64,000 nt of DNA from Tabrizicola aquatica (GCF_002900975.1 NZ_PJON01000002.1:496001-560000), one strand, 5' to 3'; positions 27,583-37,655 are shown, counted from the stretch's first letter. Numbers and translations: made by a program. The notes: generated by a model from the sequence alone, not told the origin.

Positions 27583-28602
27583 TTAATCGGCCGCCTTCAC
27601 CTCGGCATGGCCGTCATCGTCGCCCCGGGTTTTCCACAGCGAGTAGACGATCCCCGCCGCGATGATGCCGATGGTGATGGCCAGCGACAGGTAGGGGTCG
27701 AACTTGCCGAAGAAGTAGCTGTAGAAGCCCTTCAACCCGATGAAGATCAGCACCACGGCCAGCGCATATTTCAGGTAGTGGAAGCGGTGCACCAGCGCGG
27801 CCAGCGCGAAATACAGCGCGCGCAGGCCCAGGATCGCCATGATGTTCGCCGTGTAGACGATGAAGGTGTCGGTGGTGATCAGGAAGATCGCCGGGACCGA
27901 GTCGACGGCGAAGATCAGGTCGGCGACGTTGATCACGATCAGCGCCACCAGCAGCGGCGTGGCGAACAGGACCAGCTTGCCGGTCACCGGATGCGGCTGG
28001 CGGACGAAGAACTTTTGTCCGTGCAAGTCCTTGGTCACGTTCATGTATTTCGCCGTCAGCTTGACGACGGGGTTCTTCGACACATCGGTATCGCCTTCGG
28101 GAACCACCAGCATCTTGATGCCGGTGAAGGCGAGGAAGGCGGCAAAGACCAGCGTGACCCAGCCATAGTTCGAGATCAGCTCGGCCCCGATCGCGATCAT
28201 GATGCCGCGCAGGATGATGACACCGATGATGCCCCAGACCAGCGCGCGATACTGGTATTTCCGCGGAATCGCGAAGTAGCCGAAGATCAGCGAGATGACG
28301 AAGACGTTGTCGATCGAGAGAACCTTCTCGATGATGTAGCCTTGGAAATAGCTGGCGACCGGGTTGGTGCCGTCGCTTGTCACAATCGTGCCGTTCGACC
28401 AGGCCCACCAGATGTAACCACCAAACAAAATCGCGATGAAAATGTAGAAAGCGGACAGCTTCAGGCTTTCGGCGACGCCAAGCTCGTGGTCGTCCCTGTG
28501 CAGGACGCCCAGGTCGAAGATCATCAGCGTGATGACGATCGCCAGGAACAGAAGCCAAAGCCAAAGCGGCTTGGCCAGGAACGTCAGGAAGAGGAATTCC
28601 AT
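27583..28602 (-). CDS. TerC-family integral membrane protein
   Basis: A 339-residue protein with about nine membrane helices. The TerC core has acidic residues within helices, e.g. FDLGVLHR, LSIDNVFVISLIFGYFAIP (about 97-115) and NVADLIFAVDSVPAIFLITT (about 218-237), which form the conserved metal-binding pore. Related proteins (Alx, MeeF, YceF) export manganese or metallate co-secreted proteins. No yybP-ykoY riboswitch could be recognised in the 294-base gap 28603-28896 that separates it from divergent aroC; that gap holds no gene. Confidence 0.9.
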   Translation of the reverse strand: MEFLFLTFLAKPLWLWLLFLAIVITLMIFDLGVLHRDDHELGVAESLKLSAFYIFIAILFGGYIWWAWSNGTIVTSDGTNPVASYFQGYIIEKVLSIDNVFVISLIFGYFAIPRKYQYRALVWGIIGVIILRGIMIAIGAELISNYGWVTLVFAAFLAFTGIKMLVVPEGDTDVSKNPVVKLTAKYMNVTKDLHGQKFFVRQPHPVTGKLVLFATPLLVALIVINVADLIFAVDSVPAIFLITTDTFIVYTANIMAILGLRALYFALAALVHRFHYLKYALAVVLIFIGLKGFYSYFFGKFDPYLSLAITIGIIAAGIVYSLWKTRGDDDGHAEVKAAD

Positions 28603-28896
28603 CCCCGTTTACCTCTCATGATGCGTCGAGAGGTCAGCCTTTTCAGGGGCAGAGTGCCGGGCATGACATCGAGCGCGATTTCTCGATGCGGTCCGACATC
28701 ACGACAGGCGTCGTCAGAGGGGCCCGGCCCGCAGGGGCATTAAGTGGGCCAGGGGTGCGACAATTCAACCCCTCGCGCGCCGGTTTTTTCACGGAACCGT
28801 GACCAACGGGCGCGGGTCGGCCGATTTCCCCGGCCGTAAGGGCTTGTCGCCCGGGCGGCGCGGCCTGTATGCCGGTCGCCAAGCGAGGATATGCGC

Positions 28897-29997
28897 ATGA
28901 GCCTGAACACTTTCGGTCACCTTTTCCGCGTCACCACCTGGGGCGAAAGCCACGGGCCGGCCATCGGCTGCACGGTGGATGGCTGCCCGCCCGGCGTCAG
29001 CCTGAGCGAGGCGGACCTCCAGCCCTGGCTGGACAAGCGGAAGCCCGGGCAGAACAAGTTCACCACCCAGCGGAAAGAGCCGGACGAGGTGCGCATCCTG
29101 TCGGGCGTGTTCGAGGGCAGGACCACGGGCACACCGATCCAGTTGATGATCGAGAATACCGACCAGCGGTCCAAGGACTATGGCGAGATCGCCAGCGCGT
29201 TCCGGCCGGGTCATGCCGACATCACCTATCACCAGAAATACGGGCTGCGGGACTATCGCGGGGGTGGTCGGTCCAGTGCGCGCGAGACCGCGTCGCGGGT
29301 CGCGGCGGGCGGCGTGGCGCGGGCGGCCCTGGCGGCGCTGGTGCCGGGGCTGCGGATCACCGGCTATATGGTGCAGATGGGGGTGAAGGGGATTGATCGG
29401 GCGCGGTTCGATGCGGCCGAGATCGAACGCAATCCGTTCTGGGTGCCGGATGCCGTGGCTGCGGTCGAGTGGGCCGAGTATCTGGACGCGCTGCGGTTGT
29501 CCCACAACTCGGTCGGGGCGGTGATCGAGGTGGTGGCCGAGGGGGTTCCGGCCGGTCTGGGCGCGCCGCTGTATGGCAAGCTGGACAGCGACCTTGCGGC
29601 GGCGATGATGTCGATCAATGCCGTGAAGGGGGTCGAGATCGGTGAGGGCATGGCCTCGGCCAGCCTGACCGGGGTCGAGAATGCGGACGAGATCCGCATG
29701 GGGCCGGAGGGGCCGGAGTATCTGTCGAACCATGCGGGGGGGATTCTGGGCGGGATTTCCACGGGCCAGCCGGTGGTCTGCCGGTTTGCGGTGAAGCCGA
29801 CGTCGTCGATCCTGACGCCCCGGCAGACGGTGACCCAAGCGGGGACCGAGGTGGACCTGGTGACCAAGGGCCGGCACGACCCCTGCGTCGGCATCCGCGC
29901 GGTGCCGGTGGGCGAGGCGATGATGGCCTGCGTGATCCTGGACCATCTCCTGCTGGACCGTGGCCAGACCGGCGGGGTGCGTGGGCTGATCGGCTGA
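28897..29997 (+). CDS. aroC: Chorismate synthase
   Basis: AroC converts 5-enolpyruvylshikimate 3-phosphate to chorismate, the last common step in aromatic amino-acid synthesis, using reduced FMN. In 366 residues the three family signatures are clear: [14 protein letters not shown] (about 16-29), [19 protein letters not shown] (about 121-139) and the C-terminal [17 protein letters not shown]. The ATG at 28897 has GAGGA at eight bases; an in-frame ATG six bases earlier is too close to it. It overlaps the next gene by one base. Confidence 0.97.
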   Translation: MSLNTFGHLFRVTTWGESHGPAIGCTVDGCPPGVSLSEADLQPWLDKRKPGQNKFTTQRKEPDEVRILSGVFEGRTTGTPIQLMIENTDQRSKDYGEIASAFRPGHADITYHQKYGLRDYRGGGRSSARETASRVAAGGVARAALAALVPGLRITGYMVQMGVKGIDRARFDAAEIERNPFWVPDAVAAVEWAEYLDALRLSHNSVGAVIEVVAEGVPAGLGAPLYGKLDSDLAAAMMSINAVKGVEIGEGMASASLTGVENADEIRMGPEGPEYLSNHAGGILGGISTGQPVVCRFAVKPTSSILTPRQTVTQAGTEVDLVTKGRHDPCVGIRAVPVGEAMMACVILDHLLLDRGQTGGVRGLIG

Positions 29998-30584
29998 TGG
30001 TTCGCTGGGGCAAGGTTGAGGTTCCGGAGCTGGAGCAGATCCCGCTGGTTCCCGGAACCAAGGCTCCGGTTTCGGGGCACGGCTTGCTTGCCTTCGGCAC
30101 CACCCTTCACCGCCCGACCGGTCTGCGCCTGACCGCCTATCAAAGCGATTATAACGATCGCGGACGGTGGCAGGAATTCTACCTGACCCCGCCACCCGGC
30201 GAGGACTGGCGGGTTGAGGTCATTGTCAGCACCCCGGTCTCGCTAAGGTCGCGCATCATCGACCACTTTGGGCTAACCGTGGGAGAGGTCTTGCCGCGCC
30301 AGACCGAACGCGATCTGGCGCGCCAGTTGTTGCGGAGCGAAGGCGAGACGCATGAATGCGCGACGGCGATGCCTGCTTATGGCGATCCCCCGGCGCGGTG
30401 GACCGCCGAACGGCGGGATGCAGCGGTGCTGATGCTGTTCTGGGCCATGGAATGTTACCTGGGCGACCGCTTTCACGGCGATCCCGCCGGGCCATTTCCA
30501 TCGACGCTTATCTTTGCGCCGACGGGCGTGCCGGAAGAGCTGCACGGCACATTCCGCCATCCGGTGTGGCGGCCCGGTCAGTAA
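29997..30584 (+). CDS. Hypothetical protein downstream of aroC
   Basis: A 195-residue protein with no family I recognise. It is translated as a continuation of aroC: its ATG shares one base with the aroC TGA. The sequence is soluble, with scattered Trp, and includes TAYQSDYNDRGRWQEFYLTP in the middle and LMLFWAMECYLGDRF in the C-terminal third; a stretch of alternating polar/hydrophobic residues (WRVEVIVSTPVSL) suggests beta strands. It converges on the aldolase gene with a seven-base overlap. Function unknown. Confidence 0.6.
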   Translation: MVRWGKVEVPELEQIPLVPGTKAPVSGHGLLAFGTTLHRPTGLRLTAYQSDYNDRGRWQEFYLTPPPGEDWRVEVIVSTPVSLRSRIIDHFGLTVGEVLPRQTERDLARQLLRSEGETHECATAMPAYGDPPARWTAERRDAAVLMLFWAMECYLGDRFHGDPAGPFPSTLIFAPTGVPEELHGTFRHPVWRPGQ

Positions 30585-31378
30585 CCGCTCGACGCGCCGT
30601 CGCCGGCCTGCCCCGTCAACTTGCGGAACCCGGCCACGGCCGCTGCGGCACCCGCAGCCAGAAAACGCGAGTCGCCGCCGACAGTCGTCATCCTGAAGCC
30701 CCAGCCGATGGCGCGCTGGGCATAGTCGGGCGTGCCGCAATGCAGGGCGGCGATGATCCCGCGCGCGGTGCAGGCCTCGGCGATGCGGCGGATGGCGGCG
30801 ATCATCTCGGGCTCTTGCCGGTCCATGCCGAAGGGCAGGTTGCCCTGGCTGACCGACTGGGTCAGGTCCGCCGGGCCGACATAGATCCCGTCAAGGCCCG
30901 GCGTGGCGACGATGGCGTCCAGGTTCGCCAGCGCCTCGGCGGTTTCGATCATGGCGAAGGCCAGGAGGCGGGTGTTGGCCTGGGTGGCATAGTCCGGTCC
31001 ATGGGCAAAGACCGCGCGCGTCGGGCCGAAGCTGCGCACGCCCTGCGGCGGATAGCGCATGTAGCTGACGAAACGGGCCGCGTCCTCGGCCGTGTTGACC
31101 ATGGGGCAGACCACCCCATCCGCCCCGGCATCCAGCGCCTTCATCACATGGGCGGGGTCAAGCCACGGCACGCGGGCCAGCAGCGTCGCCCCGCTGGCGC
31201 GCATGGCTTGCAGCATCGGCAACAGGTCCGTGTAATCCAGCGCGCCGTGCTGCATGTCCACGGTCAGGCTGTCAAAGCCTTGGGCGGCCATGATCTCGGC
31301 CACGAAGGGGTTCCCGATGGAACACCAGCCGTTCAGCGTGGGCTGGCCCTGGTCCCAAAGGCTGCGAAGGCGGGTCAT
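30578..31378 (-). CDS. HpcH/HpaI-family aldolase (4-hydroxy-2-oxoheptanedioate aldolase type)
   Basis: A 266-residue class II aldolase/citrate lyase family enzyme that cleaves or forms 4-hydroxy-2-oxo acids to pyruvate and an aldehyde. Landmarks: GWCSIGNPFVAEIMA, FDSLTVDMQHGALDY (Asp-His substrate site), MIETAEALANLDAI (metal-binding Glu of the E-x-x-x-A motif) and GIYVGPADLTQS (metal-binding Asp). The natural substrate is unknown. Next upstream is the DUF4202 gene only four bases away but transcribed in the same direction behind it, so this gene is first in the pair. Confidence 0.9.
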   Translation of the reverse strand: MTRLRSLWDQGQPTLNGWCSIGNPFVAEIMAAQGFDSLTVDMQHGALDYTDLLPMLQAMRASGATLLARVPWLDPAHVMKALDAGADGVVCPMVNTAEDAARFVSYMRYPPQGVRSFGPTRAVFAHGPDYATQANTRLLAFAMIETAEALANLDAIVATPGLDGIYVGPADLTQSVSQGNLPFGMDRQEPEMIAAIRRIAEACTARGIIAALHCGTPDYAQRAIGWGFRMTTVGGDSRFLAAGAAAAVAGFRKLTGQAGDGASSGY

Positions 31379-31382
31379 GCGG

Positions 31383-31934
31383 TCACTCCGGCTGGAAGGC
31401 GGCGGCGAGGGGGGCGGGCAGGGCGAATTCGGCCAGCACCCGGGCGCGACCCGGGGCGGACATCTTGCGGGCGGTCTTGCGGACGATGTCCTGCACCGCG
31501 TCAGGGTCGTGCTTCGCCGCGAAATCGGCGAAATACCAGCGCAGGAACACCAGGCAGATCACATCCTCCAGCGCCTGCACCTCGGCGTCGCGCTTCAGCC
31601 CCTCTTTCCGCAGAAGGACGCCGACGCGGGCACAGTCGTCGGGCCCATAGCCCGCGTGTTCCATGATGTCGGCCACCCGTTCGGCATGGCGGCGGGCCTG
31701 TTCGCGGCGCCAGGCAAGGTAGCCCTCTTTCCCTTCGGGATAGTCCGAGCGCGGCAGGCGCCAGCGTTCGACATGCTGGCCGCGCGCGGCGATTTGCAGG
31801 ACTTCGGAGGCATCGGCGACGACGCGGGCCAGTTCCTGCGACATGCGAAGCCCGTATTCCAGCGCCTGTCCCTTGGGGTCGGCGGCGTTTGCCTCGTCGA
31901 TCGCGGCCAAGGCCTGTTTCAGATCGCCTGCCAT
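31383..31934 (-). CDS. DUF4202 family protein
   Basis: A 183-residue cytoplasmic protein of the DUF4202 family, recognised from WRLPRSDYPEGKEGYLAWRR and the following RHAERVADIMEHAGYGPDDCARV block, with a conserved His reminiscent of HD-type domains (LEDVICLVFLRWYF). Function is not established. The start at 31932-31934 (MAGDLKQAL) follows AGAGGGGG; the longer in-frame extension would run through the tRNA-Thr gene and is false. It lies four bases upstream of the aldolase gene on the minus strand, so it may be translated with it. Confidence 0.85.
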   Translation of the reverse strand: MAGDLKQALAAIDEANAADPKGQALEYGLRMSQELARVVADASEVLQIAARGQHVERWRLPRSDYPEGKEGYLAWRREQARRHAERVADIMEHAGYGPDDCARVGVLLRKEGLKRDAEVQALEDVICLVFLRWYFADFAAKHDPDAVQDIVRKTARKMSAPGRARVLAEFALPAPLAAAFQPE

Positions 31935-32014
31935 CCTGCGCCCCCTCTTGTTCCGGGACCAAGTCTTGCACCATCGGGGGCGCAGCGGAAAGGGGGGAGG
32001 GGCAGGCGGAAGAA

Positions 32015-32090
32015 TGGTGCCGGTGAAGGGACTCGAACCCCCGACCCCATCATTACGAATGACGTGCTCTACCAGCTGAGCTACACCGGC
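32015..32090 (-). tRNA. tRNA-Thr (anticodon CGT)
   Basis: The minus strand gives a complete cloverleaf: acceptor GCCGGTG/CACCGGC, D-arm GCTC...GAGC, anticodon stem CGTCA/TGATG with loop TTCGTAA (CGT), T-arm GTCGGGGGTTCGAGTCC, and encoded CCA. Confidence 0.96.
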
Positions 32091-32153
32091 ATTCTTCCGT
32101 GGCGCGGCTCTTAGCATCCGGGGCGGGGACTGTGTAGCCCCAATTTGCAGCCG

Positions 32154-33614
32154 TCAGGTGGCGCGGCGCGCAATCTCGTCCAGGGGCGGCTGCGGTTCGG
32201 GCGGTTCGGGGGGCGGAAGGGCCTCGGGTTCCGGGGCGGGGCGCGGTTCGATCAGGGGCAGAAGCTCGGCCAGCGCCGGAGAGGTGGCCGCCGTCGCCGG
32301 AGGTTCGCGCCAGGAGAGCGTGTCGAAGCTGCCGCAGTTGTCGCAGACCGGCTGCCAGCCGTCATGGATCGCGTGGCACTTGTCGCAGACCCATTGCGGA
32401 CCGCGCGGGGCGGCGATGGCCTTGGCGACCAGATCGCGGACCACGCTGTCCTCGGCGCCCTCACCACGGCTGATCGCTGCCAGAATGGCCAGCGACCGCT
32501 GGGTCGGGTGGCGGGTCGGCACATCGTCCAGCGCGCGGCGGGCGGCGGGGAAATCCTCGGCCGCGACCAGAAGCTCGGCCAGGAGCATCTTGGTCTCGTC
32601 ATGGTCAGGCTGGACGGTGGTCAGGGTGCGGAAGCGTTTCAGGCGGGCCTGCGCGTCCTCATCCGGGACGATCTCGGCGAAGGCGGCGGCGAGGTCGGGG
32701 TGGGGCAGCACCTCCCACGCCTTTTTCAGGACGCGGGTGGCATGCTTGGCGTCGCCCTTGGCGATATAGCCGCGCGCGGCCATGGCGGCGGCGGGGATCA
32801 GGTCGGGGGATAGGCGGTTCGCCTCGATCGCGGCTTCGCGCGCTTCGATGCTGGCGTCCTCGTCCATCACGGTGCGGGCCTGTTGCAGAGCGAGGACGGC
32901 ATCGCGGCGGCGGTAGACATCCTTGGGCAGAGCGCCGGCCTTGAGCTTGGCGCCAAGGGTTTGCCGCGCGCCGGACCAGTCGCCCGCGTCGGATTGCAGT
33001 TTCAGCAGGATGTCCTGAGTTTCGGCATGGCGCGGGCGCAGTTGGAACGCCTTTTCCGCCAGTTTCAGCGCCACTTCGCGGTCGCCTTCGGCCAGCTTCT
33101 TCTGCATCAGGCCGCGAATGCCGACAAAGCGGGTGGCGTCGTCCTTGAGAAGGGTCTTGTACGCCTCGGTCGCCTGCTTGCGGTCGCCCGACGCCTCGGC
33201 CGCCTGGGCGATGAGGAGGGTGGTGATCTCGGGCTTGTGCAGCAGGCGTTCGGCGGTCTGGGCGCGGGAGAGGGCCTGGCGCGGCTCGCCGGAAGCAAGG
33301 GCAAGCATCGCCTCGGACAGGGCGCGATAGCCTTTGCGTTCGCGGTTGCGGTCGAAATAGCGCGAGATGGCGGTCTCATCGCCGTTCAGGAAGCGGATGA
33401 TTGCGCCCAGAAGGCCGAGGACCTTGAGGGTCAGCCAGACGGCAAGCAACAGGACGATGCCCAGGACGACGGCCTGGACCGGGCCGATGGTGAACTCCCA
33501 TCCGGCGACCGTGATGCGCATGGCGCCGCCGGTTTCGGCAAGCATCCCGGCACCCAGGGCCAGGGCGGCGACGGCGGCGACGAAGAGGACGACCTTGGTC
33601 AGCGACCACAGCAT
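32154..33614 (-). CDS. hemY: HemY-type TPR membrane protein
   Basis: A 486-residue inner-membrane protein of the proteobacterial HemY (COG3898) type, not the Bacillus protoporphyrinogen oxidase of the same name. Two N-terminal membrane segments (about 5-25 and 45-70) are followed by tetratricopeptide helices from about residue 90 (e.g. LASGEPRQALSRAQTAERLL). Near the C-terminus two CxxC pairs (CDKCHAIHDGWQPVCDNCG) form a zinc ribbon like that of LapB. It overlaps the mitofilin gene by one base. It probably helps haem-synthesis enzymes or envelope assembly; the precise role is unknown. Confidence 0.88.
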   Translation of the reverse strand: MLWSLTKVVLFVAAVAALALGAGMLAETGGAMRITVAGWEFTIGPVQAVVLGIVLLLAVWLTLKVLGLLGAIIRFLNGDETAISRYFDRNRERKGYRALSEAMLALASGEPRQALSRAQTAERLLHKPEITTLLIAQAAEASGDRKQATEAYKTLLKDDATRFVGIRGLMQKKLAEGDREVALKLAEKAFQLRPRHAETQDILLKLQSDAGDWSGARQTLGAKLKAGALPKDVYRRRDAVLALQQARTVMDEDASIEAREAAIEANRLSPDLIPAAAMAARGYIAKGDAKHATRVLKKAWEVLPHPDLAAAFAEIVPDEDAQARLKRFRTLTTVQPDHDETKMLLAELLVAAEDFPAARRALDDVPTRHPTQRSLAILAAISRGEGAEDSVVRDLVAKAIAAPRGPQWVCDKCHAIHDGWQPVCDNCGSFDTLSWREPPATAATSPALAELLPLIEPRPAPEPEALPPPEPPEPQPPLDEIARRAT

Positions 33615-34777
33615 CAGTTGCCCTCCAGCGCGGCGGTGACGGCAAGGCGGGCCTGGGCCCGGGCGATCCAGTCGGCGAAGGGGGCGCGGATCGGGTCTTG
33701 CAGGGCCTGAACCTCGGCCAGGGCGTCGGCAAGGCGGCCTTCCGACAAGGCGAATTCGGCGCGCGAGAGGATGGCGTCGGGGTCGGTGCCTTCGCGCGGG
33801 GTCAGGGAGCGCGCGCCGGTCTGGGCGGCGAAGAAGTCGGTCAGTCGTGCGCCCCAGCCGTCCTCGGTCGCGCTGGCGCGGGCCAGTTGCAGGGCCTGCC
33901 GGGCGGCTTCGGGGAAGTCGGATTGCAGGGATTCCAGCGTGGGCACGCCGGCGGCATGGGGGGCGAGTGTGGCGGTCAGGTCGGGATCATCCAGCGCGTC
34001 GAGTTCGGCCTGGAAGCCAGCGCCGGTGGCCACGGCATCGCGAAGGCGGTCCAGGCCGGCGGCGCGGGTCGCTTCGGCGGCGGCAGCGGCGGCTTCCTCG
34101 GCGCGGCGGGTGGCTGCTGCCTCGGCCTCGGCCAGGCGGGCAAGGGCGGCGTCAACCTCGGCCTGGTCGGCGGCGGGGGGCTGGGCGGCGAGGCGCTGTT
34201 CCAGGTCCGCAAGCCGCGAGGCGAGGGCGGCGGTGGAGGCGGTGCCGTCCTGGGGCAGCGTCTCGATCGCGGCGAGGCGGTCGTCCAGGGCGTCCAGCCG
34301 GGCGGTGTCGGGCTGCGCGGCCGGGGTGGATTCCAGCGTGGCCAGGCGGGTGGAGAGGGCGTCCAGATCGCCGCGCAGGGTGGCAAGGGCGGCGGCCTGG
34401 TCCTGGTCGGCCTGGGCCAGGGGGGCAAGGTCCACCACGGGGGCGGGGGATGCGAGGTTCAGAAGGTTGTAATGCGATACGGCAAAGCCACCGGCAGCGG
34501 CAAGGGCACCACCCAGAAGCGGGCCGAAGATGCCAAGGCCACGGCGGCGGGGCGGGGTTGGCGGTCGTGGCGGGACGGAGGGTGGCACGATCTCGGCCGC
34601 CAGCGCATCGGTGGGCAGGGGGGCGGAGCCATCAGGGCTGGCGGGCGGCGCGTCCGGGGCTGGTTCAGGGGGCAGGGCGTCCGAGGCCAGCCCGTCCTGC
34701 GCAGCGGCGGAACCGGGCGCGGGGCTTTCGGGGATCTCGACCTGGGTCTCGGTCAAGGGGTCCTTGCGTCTTGCCAT
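33614..34777 (-). CDS. Mitofilin/COG4223-family membrane protein
   Basis: A 387-residue protein with a Pro/Ala-rich cytoplasmic N-terminus (about 1-75), one membrane segment (GIFGPLLGGALAAAGGFAVSH, quoted in part) and a long periplasmic coiled coil rich in Ala, Glu, Arg and Leu (about 110-250), ending in a mitofilin-like helical domain. The alphaproteobacterial homologue of mitochondrial Mic60 sits in exactly this position between hemD and hemY and shapes intracytoplasmic membranes in Rhodobacter. The ATG at 34775 (MARRKDPL) is preferred over an upstream in-frame start. Confidence 0.85.
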   Translation of the reverse strand: MARRKDPLTETQVEIPESPAPGSAAAQDGLASDALPPEPAPDAPPASPDGSAPLPTDALAAEIVPPSVPPRPPTPPRRRGLGIFGPLLGGALAAAGGFAVSHYNLLNLASPAPVVDLAPLAQADQDQAAALATLRGDLDALSTRLATLESTPAAQPDTARLDALDDRLAAIETLPQDGTASTAALASRLADLEQRLAAQPPAADQAEVDAALARLAEAEAAATRRAEEAAAAAAEATRAAGLDRLRDAVATGAGFQAELDALDDPDLTATLAPHAAGVPTLESLQSDFPEAARQALQLARASATEDGWGARLTDFFAAQTGARSLTPREGTDPDAILSRAEFALSEGRLADALAEVQALQDPIRAPFADWIARAQARLAVTAALEGN

Positions 34778-34831
34778 GGCTTTGGCCCTTTCACCGTTCT
34801 TCTTCCACCTAAGCACTCACCGCCCGGGCGT

Positions 34832-35563
34832 TCAAGGCGGGGGGGCTGTGGCAATCAGGTTGCCCACCGCTTCCAGCATCGCATCGGCGTCCGGTCGCCG
34901 GGCCACGGTTGCCGCGCCCTGCGGCCAGACCTGAGCCGTCGCCGCGCTGATCGCGACGATGCGCAGGTCGGCCAGCGTCGGGCTTGGCAGTGCGGCCAGC
35001 AGCAAATCCGCGCTGCGGGGCGAGAAAAGCGGCACGATCACAACGCCGGGCCGTCGGAGGAGTTCCGCCGCCTGGGGCGACAGGGGCTGCGGCGACTGGC
35101 GGTAGACGATGGCGGACTGGGTCGGATGGCCGGCACGGGTCAACCGCTGTGCCACGTCGCCGCGCTGGTCCTCGCCGCGCAGGTGAAGAAGCGGGCCGGA
35201 CGGCGGATCTGCCAGGATTGCGGCGATTAGGGATTCGGCATCGCCATCGGCGGCGCGGGTCTGAAAGCCTGCGGCTTGCGCCTCGCGCGCGGTGCGGGCG
35301 CCGACGCACCAGGCCAGGCGGGGCAGTCGGGCGCGCCAGGGCAAGGACGCCCTGACACCGTGCAGCGAAGTGAAGATGACCGCCGCAAAGGGGCCGGGGG
35401 GGGGCAGGTCGGGGGACAGATAGTCTGGCCGCATCAGGGGCGACAGGACGGGCCGCAGGCTGTCGCCGAAGCGGTCGTGCAGGGCGGTGGCAAAGGCGCG
35501 CGACTGGTCGTCGGGCCGCGTCAGCAGCACGGGCACCGGGTCTGGACTGGATTGTGTGGCCAT
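34832..35563 (-). CDS. hemD: Uroporphyrinogen-III synthase
   Basis: HemD closes and inverts ring D of hydroxymethylbilane to form uroporphyrinogen III, the precursor of haem, sirohaem and cobalamin. The 243-residue protein has the expected two-lobed pattern of weakly conserved alternating strands and helices: [17 protein letters not shown] at the start, [13 protein letters not shown] and the C-terminal [10 protein letters not shown], equivalent to the Ser/Thr-rich phosphate-like site. It is first in hemD-mitofilin-hemY and divergent from tsaD with 44 bases between. Confidence 0.88.
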   Translation of the reverse strand: MATQSSPDPVPVLLTRPDDQSRAFATALHDRFGDSLRPVLSPLMRPDYLSPDLPPPGPFAAVIFTSLHGVRASLPWRARLPRLAWCVGARTAREAQAAGFQTRAADGDAESLIAAILADPPSGPLLHLRGEDQRGDVAQRLTRAGHPTQSAIVYRQSPQPLSPQAAELLRRPGVVIVPLFSPRSADLLLAALPSPTLADLRIVAISAATAQVWPQGAATVARRPDADAMLEAVGNLIATAPPP

Positions 35564-35607
35564 GCCCAAGGTGTTACCTGCCATCCACCCCTGAAGCAAC
35601 GGCGGCC

Positions 35608-36690
35608 ATGGACCGGACCCTGACCCTCCTCGGTATCGAATCAAGCTGCGACGACACCGCGGCGGCGGTCGTGCGCGCCGGTGGGGGGGCCAAGATCCTG
35701 TCGTCGGTCGTGCTGGGACAGACGGCGTTGCATGCGGATTTCGGCGGCGTGGTCCCAGAGATTGCTGCCCGCGCCCATGCCGAGCGGCTGGACGGTGTGG
35801 TGGAAGAGGCGCTGGCGCAGGCCGGTCTTGGGTTGGCCGAGGTTGACGGGATCGCCGTGACTGCGGGGCCGGGGCTGATCGGCGGGGTTCTGTCGGGCGT
35901 GATGCTGGCACGGGGGCTGGCGGCGGCGACGGGCAAGCCCCTGGTCGCGGTGAACCACCTTGCGGGCCATGCGCTGACGCCCCGGCTGACCGACGGGATC
36001 GCCTTTCCCTACCTGATGCTGCTGGTGTCGGGCGGGCATTGCCAGTTCCTGGCGGTCGAGGGGGTGGACCGGTTCCGGCGTCTGGGCGGCACCATCGACG
36101 ATGCCCCGGGCGAGGCGTTCGACAAGACGGCCAAGCTGCTGGCCCTGCCCCAGCCCGGCGGCCCGGCGGTCGAGGCCGAGGCGGCGTTGGGCGATGCGAA
36201 ACGCTTTGCCTTTCCGCGTCCGCTCTTGGACCGCGAGGGCTGCGACATGTCCTTTTCGGGGCTGAAAACCGCGCTCTTGCGGGCCCGGGATGCACTGGTG
36301 GCGGAAAAGGGCGGGATCACCGTGCAGGACCGCCGCGACCTGTGCGCCGGGTTCCAGGCGGCGGTGGCGGATGTGCTGGCGATCAAGACCGCCCGCGCGC
36401 TGGAGTTGTGCGGGATGCGGCCCACGGCGCTGTGCGTGGCGGGGGGCGTGGCGGCGAACCAGATGATCCGCGCGCGGCTGGTTGCGGTGGCCGAGCGTGC
36501 CGGGGTGCCGTTCCTGGCGCCGCCGTTGCGGCTTTGCACCGACAATGCGGCGATGATCGCCTGGGCGGGGATCGAGCGGCTGCGGGCGGGGTTGGAGACG
36601 CCTCCCGATTTTGCCGCCCGGCCGCGCTGGCCGCTGGACGACCGGGCGCCGGCGCTGCTGGGATCGGGGAAGAAGGGGGCCAAGGCGTGA
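35608..36690 (+). CDS. tsaD: tRNA N6-threonylcarbamoyladenosine transferase subunit
   Basis: TsaD transfers the threonylcarbamoyl group to A37 of tRNAs reading ANN codons. The 360-residue ASKHA-fold protein has [13 protein letters not shown] (about 8-20), the metal-binding His pair in VNHLAGHAL (about 114-122), and [12 protein letters not shown], all diagnostic. [12 protein letters not shown] is the nucleotide-binding loop. The ATG at 35608 (MDRTLTLLG) is the family start. It overlaps gpsA by four bases. Confidence 0.97.
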   Translation: MDRTLTLLGIESSCDDTAAAVVRAGGGAKILSSVVLGQTALHADFGGVVPEIAARAHAERLDGVVEEALAQAGLGLAEVDGIAVTAGPGLIGGVLSGVMLARGLAAATGKPLVAVNHLAGHALTPRLTDGIAFPYLMLLVSGGHCQFLAVEGVDRFRRLGGTIDDAPGEAFDKTAKLLALPQPGGPAVEAEAALGDAKRFAFPRPLLDREGCDMSFSGLKTALLRARDALVAEKGGITVQDRRDLCAGFQAAVADVLAIKTARALELCGMRPTALCVAGGVAANQMIRARLVAVAERAGVPFLAPPLRLCTDNAAMIAWAGIERLRAGLETPPDFAARPRWPLDDRAPALLGSGKKGAKA

Positions 36691-37655
36691 TCGGGATCGT
36701 CGGAGCGGGCGCGTTCGGCACGGCGCTGGCGGTGGCGCTGGCCAGGGGCGGGCGCGAGGTCCGGCTTTGGGCGCGAGATCCGGCGCAGGTGCGCGCGATG
36801 CAGGACACGCGCCGGAACGAGGCCGCGCTGCCGGGGGTGGATTTGCCGGGGGCCGTGTCGGTCCACCAGGAGATTGCCGAGGTGGTCGGCGGTCAGGCGC
36901 TGCTGCTGGCGGTGCCGATGCAGGCTTTGGGTGCGCTCTTGGACCAATGGCCGCAGATCGACGCGCGCCAGCCGCTGGTCGCCTGCTGCAAGGGCGTGGA
37001 CCTGACGACGCTGCGCGGGCCGGTGGCGGTGATCGAGGGCCGTCGGTCAGGCGCGCAGGCGGCGATCCTGACCGGGCCAAGCTTTGCCGCCGATATCGCC
37101 AAGGGCTTGCCCACCGCGCTGACCTTGGCAGCGACGGATGGGGCAGCGACGGATGGGGTGGCGTTGCAAGAGTTGCTCTCGACCCCGACGCTGCGGCTGT
37201 ACCGGACCGGGGATGTCATCGGGGCGGAACTGGGGGGCGCGCTGAAGAACGTGGTGGCGATTGCCGCCGGCACGGTGATCGGCGCTGGGCTGGGCGACAG
37301 CGCCCGGGCGGCGCTGATGACGCGCGGCTATGCCGAGATGGTGCGGCTGGCCACCGCGCTGGGCGCGCGGGCCGAGACCTTGGCGGGCCTGTCGGGCTTT
37401 GGCGATCTGGTGCTGACCTGCACCTCGTCCCAGTCGCGGAACTTTCGCTTCGGTCACGCGCTGGGGCGGGCCGAGGGTTTTGATCCCCGCGTCACGGTCG
37501 AGGGCGTGGCCACCGCCCGCGCCGTGGTGGCGCTGGCGCAGGGCCTTGGGATCGACATGCCGGTGACCGCGATGGTCGATGCCCTTGCCAGCGGCCGGAC
37601 CTCTTTGAAAGATGCCATCGGCCAGCTGATGAGCCGGCCCCTGAAACAGGAATGA
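36687..37655 (+). CDS. gpsA: NAD(P)H-dependent glycerol-3-phosphate dehydrogenase
   Basis: GpsA makes sn-glycerol 3-phosphate for phospholipid synthesis. The 322-residue protein starts at a GTG inside the tsaD stop (GTGA), giving [15 protein letters not shown] with the Rossmann GxGxxG. Further signatures are [12 protein letters not shown] (catalytic Lys, about 180), [14 protein letters not shown] and SRNFRFG. At 37128-37157 a perfect 15-bp tandem duplication adds AATDG twice in a surface loop (about 148-157). It is followed by yciI with a four-base overlap. Confidence 0.96.
   Translation: MIGIVGAGAFGTALAVALARGGREVRLWARDPAQVRAMQDTRRNEAALPGVDLPGAVSVHQEIAEVVGGQALLLAVPMQALGALLDQWPQIDARQPLVACCKGVDLTTLRGPVAVIEGRRSGAQAAILTGPSFAADIAKGLPTALTLAATDGAATDGVALQELLSTPTLRLYRTGDVIGAELGGALKNVVAIAAGTVIGAGLGDSARAALMTRGYAEMVRLATALGARAETLAGLSGFGDLVLTCTSSQSRNFRFGHALGRAEGFDPRVTVEGVATARAVVALAQGLGIDMPVTAMVDALASGRTSLKDAIGQLMSRPLKQE

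Noticed and set aside
28603-28896. yybP-ykoY manganese riboswitch upstream of the TerC gene
   Set aside because: The conserved loop sequences of this riboswitch could not be found on the minus strand; only scattered GC-rich stems.
31935-32117. N-terminal extension of the DUF4202 protein
   Set aside because: The longer frame would run through the tRNA-Thr gene.
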